Notes under the pieces: model-generated
The model's database searches: none
What the model was told of the DNA's origin: nothing
The model's input: the letters and a program-made list of their open reading frames with translations, nothing else
Program-made: the position numbers and the translations under genes
In this document: one piece after another, positions 1-8,552 of the stretch
Layout: every line of letters begins with the position of its first letter
How positions within the stretch are numbered: position 1 is the first letter of the stretch
Source of the DNA: Halieaceae bacterium
GTDB lineage: Bacteria > Pseudomonadota > Gammaproteobacteria > Pseudomonadales > Halieaceae
Length of the DNA: 64,000 nt
NCBI GenBank assembly: GCA_902547755.1
Contig: CACCPA010000001.1
Span: forward strand, 62,001-126,000
Reading direction: 5' to 3'

Positions 1-1002
1 ACGCCGTGGAACTGGCCCATGAACCAGGTCACCTGCAAGGTGGCTCCAGCACTGGCAGTAGGTTGCACGATGGTGCTCAAGCCCAGCGAAGTAGCACCGC
101 TGTCATCGTATATCTTCACCGAGATCATGCATGAGGCAGGAGTTCCAGCAGGGGTCTACAATATGGTCAATGGCGACGGACCCGGGGTGGGAACAGCGCT
201 TTCTAAGCACCCTGATGTCGACATGATGTCGTTTACCGGATCAACACGCGCAGGCTCGCTGGTGGCACAGAATGCAGCGCCGACGGTTAAGCGAGTCACT
301 CAGGAGCTTGGGGGTAAGTCACCCAATATTATTCTCGATGATGCCGATCTTGACGCGGCGGTGACGGGTGGTGTGCTCCACATGTACAACAATACCGGAC
401 AGTCCTGTAACGCGCCTTCGCGTATGTTGGTGCCACGTAGCCGATTGGCCGAGGCCGAGCAAATCGCAGCAGCAGTGTCAGAGACCATCGTAGTTGGAGA
501 CACGGCGAGCCAGGAGACGAACATGGGCCCCGTGGTTTCCAAAGTACAGTGGGACAAGATTCAGGGCCTCATCCAGAAAGGCATCGATGAGGGTGCGAAA
601 CTGGTGTGTGGTGGTACGGGTCTCCCCGATGGTGTAGATGCCGGACATTATGTTAGGCCGACGGTCTTCTCAGAAGCTAACAACGACATGACCATCTCCC
701 GCGAAGAGATCTTTGGACCGGTTCTGACCATGATTCCTTATGATTCAGAGGAAGAGGCCATTCGCATCGCTAACGACACGCCGTACGGCCTCGCAGGTTA
801 TGTCCAGAGTGGCGACATGGATCACGCCCGATCAGTGGCGTCTCGGATCCGTGCTGGCAATATCCATATTAACGGTGCGAGTGGAGGCCCTGATATTCCC
901 TTTGGTGGCTACAAGCAGTCCGGTAATGGCCGAGAGTGGGGAGCACATGGCTTCACAGATTACCTCGAGATCAAGGCGATCGAAGGCTACGACGCCGCAT
1001 AA
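1..1002 (+). CDS. NAD(P)-dependent aldehyde dehydrogenase, 5' end cut by window
   Basis: C-terminal two thirds of an aldehyde dehydrogenase, which oxidises an aldehyde to the acid with NAD(P)+. The reading frame is open from base 1 (TPWNWPMNQV), so the gene starts left of the window and the ATG at 19 is internal. Visible family motifs are the FTGSTRAG coenzyme segment, the catalytic-base glutamate in QELGGKSP, the catalytic cysteine in NNTGQSCNAPSR, and the EEIFGPV segment near the C-terminus. Glycerol kinase follows after 32 bases in the same direction and may be cotranscribed, which would suit a glycerol or glyceraldehyde-type substrate, but the substrate cannot be read from the sequence. 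Confidence 0.93.
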   Translation, partial: TPWNWPMNQVTCKVAPALAVGCTMVLKPSEVAPLSSYIFTEIMHEAGVPAGVYNMVNGDGPGVGTALSKHPDVDMMSFTGSTRAGSLVAQNAAPTVKRVTQELGGKSPNIILDDADLDAAVTGGVLHMYNNTGQSCNAPSRMLVPRSRLAEAEQIAAAVSETIVVGDTASQETNMGPVVSKVQWDKIQGLIQKGIDEGAKLVCGGTGLPDGVDAGHYVRPTVFSEANNDMTISREEIFGPVLTMIPYDSEEEAIRIANDTPYGLAGYVQSGDMDHARSVASRIRAGNIHINGASGGPDIPFGGYKQSGNGREWGAHGFTDYLEIKAIEGYDAA

Positions 1003-1034
1003 GAGCAAAACAGCAATGGTAGGGAGTGCGTGGT

Positions 1035-2531
1035 GTGACTGACCTCATTTTAGCGATTGATCAGGGCACCACGGGCTCAACCATTGCGCTGATGGACATC
1101 GATGGCAGGTTGCTGACTTCGGTGAATCATGAGTTGCCGCAGATATTCCCGCAGCCAGGATGGGTTGAGCACGACCCTGAGAGCATCTGGCAGTCCGTAT
1201 TAAAAGGCGTAACCGCCATTTTTTCCGATAGGGAATACGCGGTTTCTCAGTTGGCTGCGATTGGCATCACCAATCAGCGAGAGACGGCGGTACTGTGGGA
1301 TTGTCAGACGGGAGAGGCGGTACATAACGCCATCGTCTGGCAGTGCCGGCGAACCACCGATGTCTGCGAAGCTTTAAAATCCGCGGGTCACGAAGCACTC
1401 ATCAAGTCCAAAAGTGGACTTGTGCTCGATCCTTACTTCTCCGCGACTAAGTTCAAGTGGTTACTGGATAACGCGCCAACCGCCAACGCGCTTTTGGCCG
1501 AGGGCCGTCTGCTAGCCGGCACTATCGACACCTATCTCATGTGGCGTCTCAGCAACGGTAAAGTGCATAAAACCGATGTATCGAATGCCTCGCGTACCTC
1601 GTTGATGTCACTTGAAACCCTAGATTGGGACGCGGAGTTACTCGATATCTTCGGTGTGCCGCGTGACATTCTCCCGGAAATTTGCCCTTCCAGCGGCCGT
1701 TTTGCCGTGACGGCTGGTGTTCCGGGTTTGCCTGATGGGTTACCTGTGTCTGGCGTCGCTGGAGATCAGCAGTCCGCCTTATTCGGACAGGCCTGCTTTG
1801 AGCCCGGCGATGCGAAATGCACCTTCGGTACAGGATCCTTCATCCTAATGAACGCGGGCACTAGCCCCATCGCTTCTGATACGGGTCTACTAAGCACCGT
1901 GGCCTGGCAACTCGAGGGGCAGGATGCGGTTTATGCGCTAGAGGGCGGTGCCTTTGTTTGCGGGGCTGCAGTGCAGTGGCTGAGGGATCAATTGGGTATC
2001 ATCGAGCAGGCGGAAGATATTGAGGCACTGGCTGAGAGCGTGGAAAGTGCAGGTGGCGTGGAATTTGTACCGGCACTTGCTGGATTGGGCGCCCCTTATT
2101 GGGCGCCAGAGGCTCGCGGCGTCATGTCTGGGCTGACACGTGGCTCTGGAAAGGGCGAGATCGCGCGTGCAACGCTAGACGCTATGGCGCTTCAAAATGT
2201 CGATATTCTCATGGCGATGGAAGCCGATATTGGTCAACCGATGACCGCCTTGAAGGTTGATGGCGGCGCGTCGGCAAATAATCTTTTGATGCAACTTCAA
2301 TCAGATTACCTCAATCGACCGATTACCCGACCTGAGGTTATCGAAACGACCGTAGCAGGTGCCTGCTTCTTGGCCGGTCTAGGTGAGGGCGTGTGGGCAA
2401 GCGCTGACGAGATTTCACGTGTGTGGCGTTCAGATCGGGCCTTCGAGGTTAGATTGACTGATGCTGAGCGTGCCGAGCGAATGACCTCCTGGCAGTTGGC
2501 GGTAGATCGCACACTGCACACGCTCTCCTAG
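1035..2531 (+). CDS. glpK: Glycerol kinase
   Basis: ATP:glycerol 3-phosphotransferase of the FGGY sugar-kinase family, making sn-glycerol 3-phosphate in the cytoplasm. The N-terminal phosphate-binding loop reads AIDQGTTGST and the C-terminal half carries the KVDGGASANNLLMQ and GACFLAGLGEG signatures. At about 498 residues it is full length for GlpK. The frame is open from GTG at 1026, but AGGGAG at 1021-1026 lies 8 bases before GTG 1035, so 1035 is preferred. No glycerol facilitator or GlpD is adjacent. It follows an aldehyde dehydrogenase closely, so the pair could serve glycerol and glyceraldehyde use; that link is inference. Confidence 0.95.
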   Translation: MTDLILAIDQGTTGSTIALMDIDGRLLTSVNHELPQIFPQPGWVEHDPESIWQSVLKGVTAIFSDREYAVSQLAAIGITNQRETAVLWDCQTGEAVHNAIVWQCRRTTDVCEALKSAGHEALIKSKSGLVLDPYFSATKFKWLLDNAPTANALLAEGRLLAGTIDTYLMWRLSNGKVHKTDVSNASRTSLMSLETLDWDAELLDIFGVPRDILPEICPSSGRFAVTAGVPGLPDGLPVSGVAGDQQSALFGQACFEPGDAKCTFGTGSFILMNAGTSPIASDTGLLSTVAWQLEGQDAVYALEGGAFVCGAAVQWLRDQLGIIEQAEDIEALAESVESAGGVEFVPALAGLGAPYWAPEARGVMSGLTRGSGKGEIARATLDAMALQNVDILMAMEADIGQPMTALKVDGGASANNLLMQLQSDYLNRPITRPEVIETTVAGACFLAGLGEGVWASADEISRVWRSDRAFEVRLTDAERAERMTSWQLAVDRTLHTLS

Positions 2532-2880
2532 TGCATGACAGGAAAAGACTCTCTATCTTGCCCTCGTGGTCGACACAGGTGGCGGCAGATTAGGCCTGAT
2601 AGCCTCGCTTTGCTCCGAGGCGAAGTTGTCATGCGTCAGCGTTGTGAGCGTTGCGGAAAGGAACGAACCAAGGCGCGATAGAACTCTATTCGAAGCCCCA
2701 CTCGCAGTTCCTTCACCAAAACCACCGGCAGGTAGTAAGAAGTTGCGTGCAGCCCTGTGCCTGTTCAAGGCCAATGGGGGGGGTGCGGACAAAACCAACC
2801 CCAGCGTGTACTATTTTCGATGCTCACAAGTGCATCAAAATAGCGATCAAAACACAGGCTGAGATCCTAGGGGGACTGCC
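2532..2880. other. Gene-free region (349 bp) upstream of aminotransferase
   Basis: No convincing coding sequence. Short overlapping open frames on both strands have Pro/Arg/Ser-rich composition, no domain signal and no good ribosome sites. The only structured element is the long palindrome at 2811-2843. A run of eight G residues lies near 2776-2783. The region probably holds the promoter and control site of the aminotransferase gene, whose own ribosome site is the AGGGGG about 5 bases before ATG 2881. Confidence 0.5.
2811..2843. promoter_or_regulatory. Long imperfect palindrome, candidate operator or leader hairpin
   Basis: Left arm CTATTTTCGATGC (2811-2823) and right arm GCATCAAAATAG (2832-2843) are complementary except for one unpaired C, with the 8-base spacer TCACAAGT. 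It ends 37 bases before the aminotransferase start. No T-run follows, so it is not a standard terminator. It could be a dimeric-repressor operator or a leader hairpin. No regulator gene is adjacent. Confidence 0.45.
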
Positions 2881-4227
2881 ATGACATCCATGTTGTATCC
2901 GACGACAAACCCATCAGCAGCGGAGCAAATGGTCGTTGCGCGCGGTGAAGGGCCGTATATTTATGACCGCTCAGGTAAGCGCTATCTTGAGGGCATGGCC
3001 GGTCTTTGGTGTACCTCACTGGGTTACGGCAATGAAGAGATTATCGAAGTGGCGACGCAACAGATGCGTGAGCTCAGCTTTAGTCATATGTTCGGCGGTA
3101 AGACCCATGACAGCGCCATGATGCTGGCTGACAAGCTCGCCGGCATGGTGCCGATGAAGAATGCTCGTGTGTTTCTAGGTAACAGTGGGTCAGACGCTAA
3201 TGACACACTGATCAAGATGATTCGTTATCACGCCTCGGCGACCGGTCAGCCGCAACGTACGAAAATCATTGCGCGAGATAAGGGGTATCACGGTGTTACG
3301 GTGGCGTCGGCCTCGCTGACAGGTATACCCACTAACCACAATCATTTCCAGCTGCCGTTCGACGCCTTGGGCGTTATCCGAACCGGATCCCCTCACTTTT
3401 ATCGCTCAGCCAATCCGGGTGAGAGCGAGGCGGAATTCGTCGCGCGACGGGCGAGCGAGCTCGATGAGCAAATAGTTGCTGCCGGTCCAGAGACGGTTGC
3501 TGCGATGATTGCCGAGCCGGTGTCGGGGGCGGGTGGTGTACTGATTCCGCCTACGGGCTATTATGAGGCCATTCAGGCAGTTCTGGATAAATACGGTATC
3601 GCGCTTTGGGATGACGAAGTCATCTGCGGGTTTGGCCGTCTGGGAACGGATTTTGGTGCCAATGCCATGGGGATGCGTCCTGAAATGATGGTGTTTGCAA
3701 AGGCCCTGAGTTCGGCGTACGTGCCCGTCAGCGCTGCGGTAGTCAGTAGTGATTTCGTCGAGGCGGTTGAGAGCGCCGCATCGGACATGGGTGTATTCGG
3801 TCACGGTTACACCTACAGCGGACACCCGCTTGGATGTGCAGTCGCCCACAAAGTGCTGGAGATTTATGAGCGGGATAATGTTTTTGAGCGCGCAGCGCAG
3901 GTCGGCGAGTACCTTCAGGAGCGGCTGAGCGCGTTTGGTGATCATGCGCTGGTGGGCGAGGTGTCTGGAAAGGGAATGATTGGTGCACTCGAGCTGGTTT
4001 CCAATAAGACCACGGCGAAGCCATTTGAAGGCATGGCTGTAGGCCAATATTGTGCGAAAGCGGCTGAAGCCGCAGGACTGATTGTTCGGCCATTAGGCGG
4101 TAATCGTGTTGCCCTTTGCCCACCACTGATTCTTCAGCGGGAGCATGTCGATGAACTCATCGATAAATTAACTATTGCCGTTAATGCGACGCTAGATTTT
4201 GCCAAGCAAGAGCAATTGCTGACATAG
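2881..4227 (+). CDS. Class III (omega-type) aminotransferase, PLP-dependent
   Basis: Fold-type I class III transaminase of 448 residues, normal for the family. The PLP-phosphate segment is NSGSDAND (101-108). The pyridine-nitrogen aspartate lies in DDEVICGFGR (about residue 245) and the Schiff-base lysine is K274 in VFAKALSSAY. Members transfer amino groups from beta-alanine, taurine, GABA, putrescine or other omega-amines to pyruvate or 2-oxoglutarate; the sequence alone does not choose between them. A palindrome lies 37 bases upstream and a glycosyltransferase starts 17 bases downstream, with no obvious functional link. Confidence 0.92.
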   Translation: MTSMLYPTTNPSAAEQMVVARGEGPYIYDRSGKRYLEGMAGLWCTSLGYGNEEIIEVATQQMRELSFSHMFGGKTHDSAMMLADKLAGMVPMKNARVFLGNSGSDANDTLIKMIRYHASATGQPQRTKIIARDKGYHGVTVASASLTGIPTNHNHFQLPFDALGVIRTGSPHFYRSANPGESEAEFVARRASELDEQIVAAGPETVAAMIAEPVSGAGGVLIPPTGYYEAIQAVLDKYGIALWDDEVICGFGRLGTDFGANAMGMRPEMMVFAKALSSAYVPVSAAVVSSDFVEAVESAASDMGVFGHGYTYSGHPLGCAVAHKVLEIYERDNVFERAAQVGEYLQERLSAFGDHALVGEVSGKGMIGALELVSNKTTAKPFEGMAVGQYCAKAAEAAGLIVRPLGGNRVALCPPLILQREHVDELIDKLTIAVNATLDFAKQEQLLT

Positions 4228-4244
4228 GTGAGTAAGTCAACGCA

Positions 4245-5327
4245 GTGAAAGTACTTCATGTCGAAGCGGGGCGTTATCTCTACGGTGGCGCTCAGCAGGC
4301 TGTCTGGCTCAATGAGGGGCTTGCCCGCAGAGGTGTAGAGAACGTTCTCGTCTGCCCTACAGGCTCCGATATTGCGACGGCCCTAGCGGGGAATGCACGC
4401 GTTCACGCCGTTAAGATGTCCGGTGATCTTGATCTAGGTTTAGTGCCCCGGCTTATGCGAATCCTAAAAGCAGAGAGGCCGGACCTCGTCCATATTCACA
4501 GTCGGCGTGGTGCCGATATCTATGGCGGGCTAGCAGCGCATATCGTGGGGATCCCGGCGATTCTCTCGCGACGGGTCGATAATAAAGAGTCTTGGCTCCT
4601 GTCGCCTTTCAAATATGCGCTCTACGGCCGCGTGATTGTTATTTCAAAGGCAATCGGCAGCGTATTGGTGTCATGCGGGGTTGATGCATCAAAAATTAAA
4701 ACCGTGCGAAGCGCCGTCAATGCCAATGCTTACAGCACAGAGGTCGATAAAGACTGGTTCGCGTCCGAGTTTTCCCTGCCGAGTAACGCGAAAACGCTTG
4801 GGGTTATCGCGCAACTTATCCCGCGAAAAGGCCACAAATATCTACTCAATATCCTGCCTCACTTACTTGAGGCGCATCCCCAGCTTCAGGTGCTCATTTT
4901 TGGCCAAGGTCCCCTAGCGACAGAACTGACGGGCCGCGTCGCTCAACCGGAGTTTGAAGGACGAGTAAAAATGGCGGGATTCCGTAATGATTTACACCGT
5001 GTGTTTCCCAACCTCTATGCGGTCGTTCATCCCGCTGAGCGTGAAGGTTTAGGGGTGGCGTTATTGCAGGCATCAGCGTCTGGTGTGCCCGTCGTGGCGG
5101 CAAAGGCAGGCGGTATCCCTGAGATTATCCTCGATGATGTGAATGGCATCACCTTTGACATAGCCGATGAGGCAGGGCTCTTGAGCGCGTTAGACACCTT
5201 ACTCGCTAATCAAGAGCTTCGCGATAGGCTGGGCGCAGGTGGTAGTCATCTAGCTCATTCAGAGTTTTCTATCGATGCCATGGTCGAGGGAAATTTGAAC
5301 GTATACCAGTCACTTCTGGGCAGCTAA
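4245..5327 (+). CDS. GT4-family glycosyltransferase
   Basis: Retaining glycosyltransferase of the GT-B fold, 360 residues, cytoplasmic or membrane-associated. The N-terminal domain opens VLHVEAGRYLYGGAQQ with the glycine-rich acceptor loop. The C-terminal nucleotide-sugar domain shows VIAQLIPRKGHK and the EREGLGVALLQAS segment. In most GT4 enzymes the latter is an E-x7-E motif; here the second position is Q. Start is GTG 4245. Its stop overlaps the convergent pspF stop by 4 bases. Likely acts in envelope glycan assembly, but no polysaccharide cluster surrounds it and the substrate is unknown. Confidence 0.88.
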   Translation: MKVLHVEAGRYLYGGAQQAVWLNEGLARRGVENVLVCPTGSDIATALAGNARVHAVKMSGDLDLGLVPRLMRILKAERPDLVHIHSRRGADIYGGLAAHIVGIPAILSRRVDNKESWLLSPFKYALYGRVIVISKAIGSVLVSCGVDASKIKTVRSAVNANAYSTEVDKDWFASEFSLPSNAKTLGVIAQLIPRKGHKYLLNILPHLLEAHPQLQVLIFGQGPLATELTGRVAQPEFEGRVKMAGFRNDLHRVFPNLYAVVHPAEREGLGVALLQASASGVPVVAAKAGGIPEIILDDVNGITFDIADEAGLLSALDTLLANQELRDRLGAGGSHLAHSEFSIDAMVEGNLNVYQSLLGS

Positions 5328-6334
5328 GAGCGCAGTGAGCGACTTCGGAGTCCGTGTTTTCGCATGAGCCCTCTGATTTGGTCGTAGCTCAACCCCAGCA
5401 ATGCTGCCGCTTGTTTTTGATTGTTGGCTGTTTGGTCTAGCGCCTGCGCCAACCATGACGCTTCCTGTTGCTCGAGTGCTTTTCGCAGATCGCTGGGGAG
5501 TTCCGAATACAACGCGTTTGTTGACGGAGTTTCTGGAAGCGGTGATTCAGATATCTCGGTCTGCTCATTTGGCCAGGGGTTGATGACCAGGTCAGCAATT
5601 TGCTCCCCGTCTTCACCTTGTCGATGGAGCGAACGCTCGATGACGTTTCGAAGTTCACGGACATTGCCCGGCCATTGGTAGCTATATAGTTCGTTTCTAG
5701 CGCTTGGCGAAAATCCCGGGAAATGATGCCATCCTGACTCGGCGGCGAAACGAACAGCAAAATGCTCTGCGAGCAGCGCGGTGTCACCGTCTCTCGCACG
5801 CAGCGGCGGCATATTCACGACGTCGAATGTGAGTCTATCTAATAGGTCCCATCGAAATTCGCCTTTGGCGGCCATTGCCGGAAGGTCCGCATTGGTCGCG
5901 GCTACGATACGGACATCGACTTTAACCGTTTGGCTTCCGCCGATGCGCTCTAATTCACCGTATTCGATGACTCGAAGTAACTTCTCTTGAAGTGCCAGTG
6001 GCATCGTACCCAACTCATCAAGGAAGAGGGTCCCCCCTTCAGCCCGTTCAAACCTGCCTTTATGACTTCGGCGAGCGCCCGTAAAGGCACCGGGCTCATA
6101 ACCAAACAATTCGCTATCGAGCAGATTTTCCGGTAGCGATGCGCAGTTCAATTTGATGAAGGGTCCCTGCCACCGTGAAGATAAGAAGTGGAGCCGATTT
6201 GCTGCGATTTCTTTGCCGGTGCCACGCTCTCCCGAGACCAGGATAGACCGATCAATACCTGCGAGATTGGATATGTGATCAAGCGCAGTATTCAGCGCTT
6301 GGCTTTCCCCAATGACGGTTTGCATCGTTTCCAT
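5324..6334 (-). CDS. pspF: PspF, sigma-54 activator of the psp operon
   Basis: AAA+ enhancer-binding protein of 336 residues with no N-terminal receiver or sensor domain, as in PspF. Visible are the Walker A GERGTGKE, the sigma-54-contact loop GAFTGA, Walker B GGTLFLDEL, and a C-terminal Fis-type helix-turn-helix (NNQKQAAALLGLSYDQIRGL). PspF remodels sigma-54 RNA polymerase at psp promoters and is held inactive by PspA until envelope stress. It is divergent from pspA across 198 bases that hold a sigma-54 promoter and an upstream inverted repeat, the textbook arrangement. Confidence 0.94.
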   Translation of the reverse strand: METMQTVIGESQALNTALDHISNLAGIDRSILVSGERGTGKEIAANRLHFLSSRWQGPFIKLNCASLPENLLDSELFGYEPGAFTGARRSHKGRFERAEGGTLFLDELGTMPLALQEKLLRVIEYGELERIGGSQTVKVDVRIVAATNADLPAMAAKGEFRWDLLDRLTFDVVNMPPLRARDGDTALLAEHFAVRFAAESGWHHFPGFSPSARNELYSYQWPGNVRELRNVIERSLHRQGEDGEQIADLVINPWPNEQTEISESPLPETPSTNALYSELPSDLRKALEQQEASWLAQALDQTANNQKQAAALLGLSYDQIRGLMRKHGLRSRSLRS

Positions 6335-6387
6335 GGGTCAAGTATAGGTAATAAATACTCTTGTGGAAGGGTTTTATCACTCTTATT

Positions 6388-6404
6388 AAGGTAAAAATTA
6401 CCTT
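6388..6404. promoter_or_regulatory. Inverted repeat, candidate PspF upstream activating site
   Basis: AAGGTAA (6388-6394) and TTACCTT (6398-6404) form perfect 7-bp arms around AAA. It lies about 75-90 bp upstream of the sigma-54 -24 element, a usual distance for an enhancer site, and between pspF and pspA. Assignment to PspF is by position and symmetry only; the AT-rich stretch between it and the promoter could bind IHF. Confidence 0.55.
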
Positions 6405-6477
6405 TAAAGTAGTTGAGATAACGTACCAATAATAAAAATTCTACCTAGGCCATTATTTTTACTCGTTTTTATTGAAG

Positions 6478-6493
6478 TGGCGCACAAATGGCA
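6478..6493 (+). promoter_or_regulatory. Sigma-54 promoter of the psp operon
   Basis: TGGCGCACAAATGGCA matches the sigma-54 consensus TGGCACGNNNNTTGCA, with the -24 GG and -12 GC at the exact required spacing. Transcription should start near 6504, about 29 bases before pspA. The presence of pspF directly upstream supports it. Confidence 0.85.
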
Positions 6494-6532
6494 GCAACGA
6501 CTCAGGTTTAACGCAATAGTAGGAAAAGAGAC

Positions 6533-7207
6533 ATGGGCATTTTTTCGAGGTTATCGGACATCGTGAATTCCAATCTGAATGCGATGTGTGACAGCGCAGA
6601 AGATCCAGAAAAGATGATTCGTCTGATCATCCAAGAAATGGAGGATACGTTAGTTGAAGTACGATCCGCCTCCGCGCGCATATTGGCTGATAAAAAGACG
6701 CAGGAGCGGCAGTTGCGGTCGATGAAAACTCAGGCCACGACTTGGGAGGACAAGGCGAAGTTAGCCTTATCCAAAGATCGTGAGGATCTTGCGAGGGCCG
6801 CGCTCCATGAAAAGCGACGCGTTGAGGCCGAGGCTGTAGCGCTTGAGGGCGAGCTGGAGTTGGCGGATGAACACATCGAGCAGCTACACCACGAGGTAGC
6901 TCAGCTCCAAACAAAGCTTGATGATGCCCGTGCGAAGCGCAAGGCGATTCTGATGCGCGCAGATTCTGTTTCACAGCGCCGCAAAACACAGACCCAGATT
7001 CATAGAAACCAACTTGACGATGCATTTGAGCGTTTCGAACGCTTTGAGCGTCGCGTCGATGGAATGGAGGGTGAGCTTGAAGCGATGAACTTGGGTCGAG
7101 GCAAGCCAAGCCTCGCTGATGAAATCGACGCACTGGCTGCGGATGACATGTTGAGCGAGGAGCTCGAGGTACTGAAGCAGTCAATGGAGGTCGAAAAGAA
7201 TGCGTAA
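6533..7207 (+). CDS. pspA: PspA, phage shock protein A (membrane-stress effector)
   Basis: PspA/IM30/ESCRT-III family protein, 224 residues. It begins MGIFSRLSDIVNSNLNAMCD, the amphipathic N-terminal helix, followed by the family EDPEKMIRLIIQEME segment and a long charged coiled coil. It inhibits PspF when unstressed and binds damaged inner membrane to limit proton leakage. First gene of the operon behind a sigma-54 promoter, with ribosome site AGGAAAAGAG. Its end overlaps the next gene by 8 bases, so the two are probably translationally coupled. Confidence 0.96.
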   Translation: MGIFSRLSDIVNSNLNAMCDSAEDPEKMIRLIIQEMEDTLVEVRSASARILADKKTQERQLRSMKTQATTWEDKAKLALSKDREDLARAALHEKRRVEAEAVALEGELELADEHIEQLHHEVAQLQTKLDDARAKRKAILMRADSVSQRRKTQTQIHRNQLDDAFERFERFERRVDGMEGELEAMNLGRGKPSLADEIDALAADDMLSEELEVLKQSMEVEKNA

Positions 7208-7868
7208 TACATCAGCGCAGTTAGCCGCCTTATTCATGAGTTCAGTGGCGCTCTCCACATACGCAGAGGTTGAGCGTGAATTGAGTATTGATGATTTTGA
7301 CCGTGTGACGGTGTCTCAGGGAATTAATCTGAATCTTGTGATGGGGTCAGCCACCTCGGTCACTGCCGTTGCAGACAAAGACAGCGATCTAGATCGACTC
7401 GAGATCGAAGTAGACGAAGATGTATTGGAAATTCGACGGGGCTCATGGGTTTCCGGCCTTTTCAGCATGGGTATGTCACATGGGAGCGTCACGGTCAACG
7501 TGGTCGCAAACGAGTTGCGGGCTGTTAGCTCGAGCTCGGGTGCGAACGCAGACCTAAGTGATATCACCTGTAGTGATTTGCGGTTGGAAGCATCTAGCGG
7601 TAGCCGAGTAGAGGTGTCGGGTCGCTGCGACACGGTCGTTATTGATGCCTCCAGTGGCGCTAATGTCGACAGCAGCGATCTACTGACAACCGATGCAGCG
7701 GTAGAGGCGTCGAGTGGAGCAAGTATCCGCGTGTTCGCCAGCGAGAGCTTTAGCGGTGATGCATCGAGTGGGTCAAGCATTAGGGTATACGGGAATCCAG
7801 AGGTGGCCGAGTCAGAAACCTCCTCGGGTGCCAGTATCGATCTGCGCAATCATGCGCAAACGATTTAA
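7200..7868 (+). CDS. Exported GIN-domain (DUF2807-type) beta-helix protein in the psp operon
   Basis: 222 residues with an N-terminal signal peptide ending near ALSTYA. It then resembles the putative auto-transporter adhesin head GIN domain: an F/V-R/V-x-G-I-x-L start (VTVSQGINLNLVMG) and repeated turns of the type SSGA/SSGS at least six times, typical of a right-handed beta-helix. Its ATG overlaps the pspA stop by 8 bases. I infer a periplasmic or outer-membrane-facing protein made in step with PspA. It is not one of the classical psp genes, so a role in sensing or buffering envelope stress is only a suggestion from context. Confidence 0.8.
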   Translation: MRNTSAQLAALFMSSVALSTYAEVERELSIDDFDRVTVSQGINLNLVMGSATSVTAVADKDSDLDRLEIEVDEDVLEIRRGSWVSGLFSMGMSHGSVTVNVVANELRAVSSSSGANADLSDITCSDLRLEASSGSRVEVSGRCDTVVIDASSGANVDSSDLLTTDAAVEASSGASIRVFASESFSGDASSGSSIRVYGNPEVAESETSSGASIDLRNHAQTI

Positions 7869-7888
7869 ACACCTCTAGGAGCATTTTG

Positions 7889-8272
7889 ATGGAAGGTATG
7901 TTTGCCATTGGTATGGGTTATGTCGCTCTTCTGTTACCAGCGATACTTCTTTTCACCGTGCTTAACGCGAGGCACAAGAGCCTTGAAAAGCGACTTGATG
8001 CATTAGTGCAGATGGCGAGGATTTCAGGTGAAGTTGTAGGCGTTGATGAGATTAGTCAGCCACTAGCTCAGGCGCCCTCACGCCGAAGCGTACAGCAATG
8101 GGGAATTATTTTGACTGTGACAGCTATGGGTATCGCAATTGCTGGTATTTTGATGGGTGAGGAAGGCATTATCGGTTTCGCGATTGCCATGAGCGGGCTG
8201 GGCATCGGTTTGATTCTCGCCCAAGTCTGGTCGGATCGAATCGCCGAGAACCCACCAAAGGCAGCATTATGA
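7889..8272 (+). CDS. Small inner-membrane protein of the psp operon, unknown function
   Basis: 127 residues with one N-terminal membrane segment, a charged linker (HKSLEKRLDALVQMA) and two hydrophobic segments at the C-terminal end rich in Gly and Ile. It resembles DUF6249-type small membrane proteins, but I am not certain of the family. AGGAG at 7877-7881 sits 7 bases before ATG 7889, so that start is preferred over the in-frame TTG at 7886. Lying between the GIN-domain gene and pspB, it is likely part of the stress-induced operon. Confidence 0.75.
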   Translation: MEGMFAIGMGYVALLLPAILLFTVLNARHKSLEKRLDALVQMARISGEVVGVDEISQPLAQAPSRRSVQQWGIILTVTAMGIAIAGILMGEEGIIGFAIAMSGLGIGLILAQVWSDRIAENPPKAAL

Positions 8273-8306
8273 TCTATTGCTGCCACCGACAGTGCTGGAG
8301 AGGTTT

Positions 8307-8552
8307 GTGAGCTTTTTAGAATTTATGTTTGTACCGATGATCCTGCTGATCACGGTTGTGGTTCCGATCTGGATTACTCTGCACTACCGAAGCTTGAATA
8401 ACTCAAGTAGAGCGCTCACTGACGATGATCGACAGAGCCTCGATGAGATGCTCGAAGCGGTGGATCGCATGACGGATCGCATCACCAATTTAGAAGCCAT
8501 CTTGGATGCTGATCATCCCAACTGGCGGAATGAGAAGGAAGACAATCGATGA
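8307..8552 (+). CDS. pspB: PspB, phage shock protein B
   Basis: Small bitopic inner-membrane protein. One membrane segment leads into VVPIWITLHYRS, followed by a cytoplasmic coiled coil and the hallmark ending LEAILDADHPNWR, closely matching the known PspB C-terminus. With PspC it recruits PspA and so releases PspF. The frame is open from TTG 8277 (91 residues), but GGAG at 8297-8300 lies 6 bases before GTG 8307, giving an 81-residue product nearer the usual 70-80, so 8307 is preferred. The stop overlaps the next ATG by 4 bases. Confidence 0.88.
   Translation: MSFLEFMFVPMILLITVVVPIWITLHYRSLNNSSRALTDDDRQSLDEMLEAVDRMTDRITNLEAILDADHPNWRNEKEDNR

Noticed and set aside
1-18. Apparent N-terminal truncation of the first aldehyde dehydrogenase
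   Set aside because: The frame is open from base 1, so the truncation is due to the window edge and not a pseudogene.
2566-2862. 98-residue open frame and overlapping shorter frames in the 2.5-2.9 kb spacer
   Set aside because: Composition is low in typical protein pattern, frames overlap on both strands and no ribosome site or domain is visible. More likely untranslated leader and regulatory DNA.
3406-4047. 213-residue minus-strand frame inside the aminotransferase gene
   Set aside because: Antisense to a well-supported gene, Arg/His-rich, no family signature. A shadow frame.
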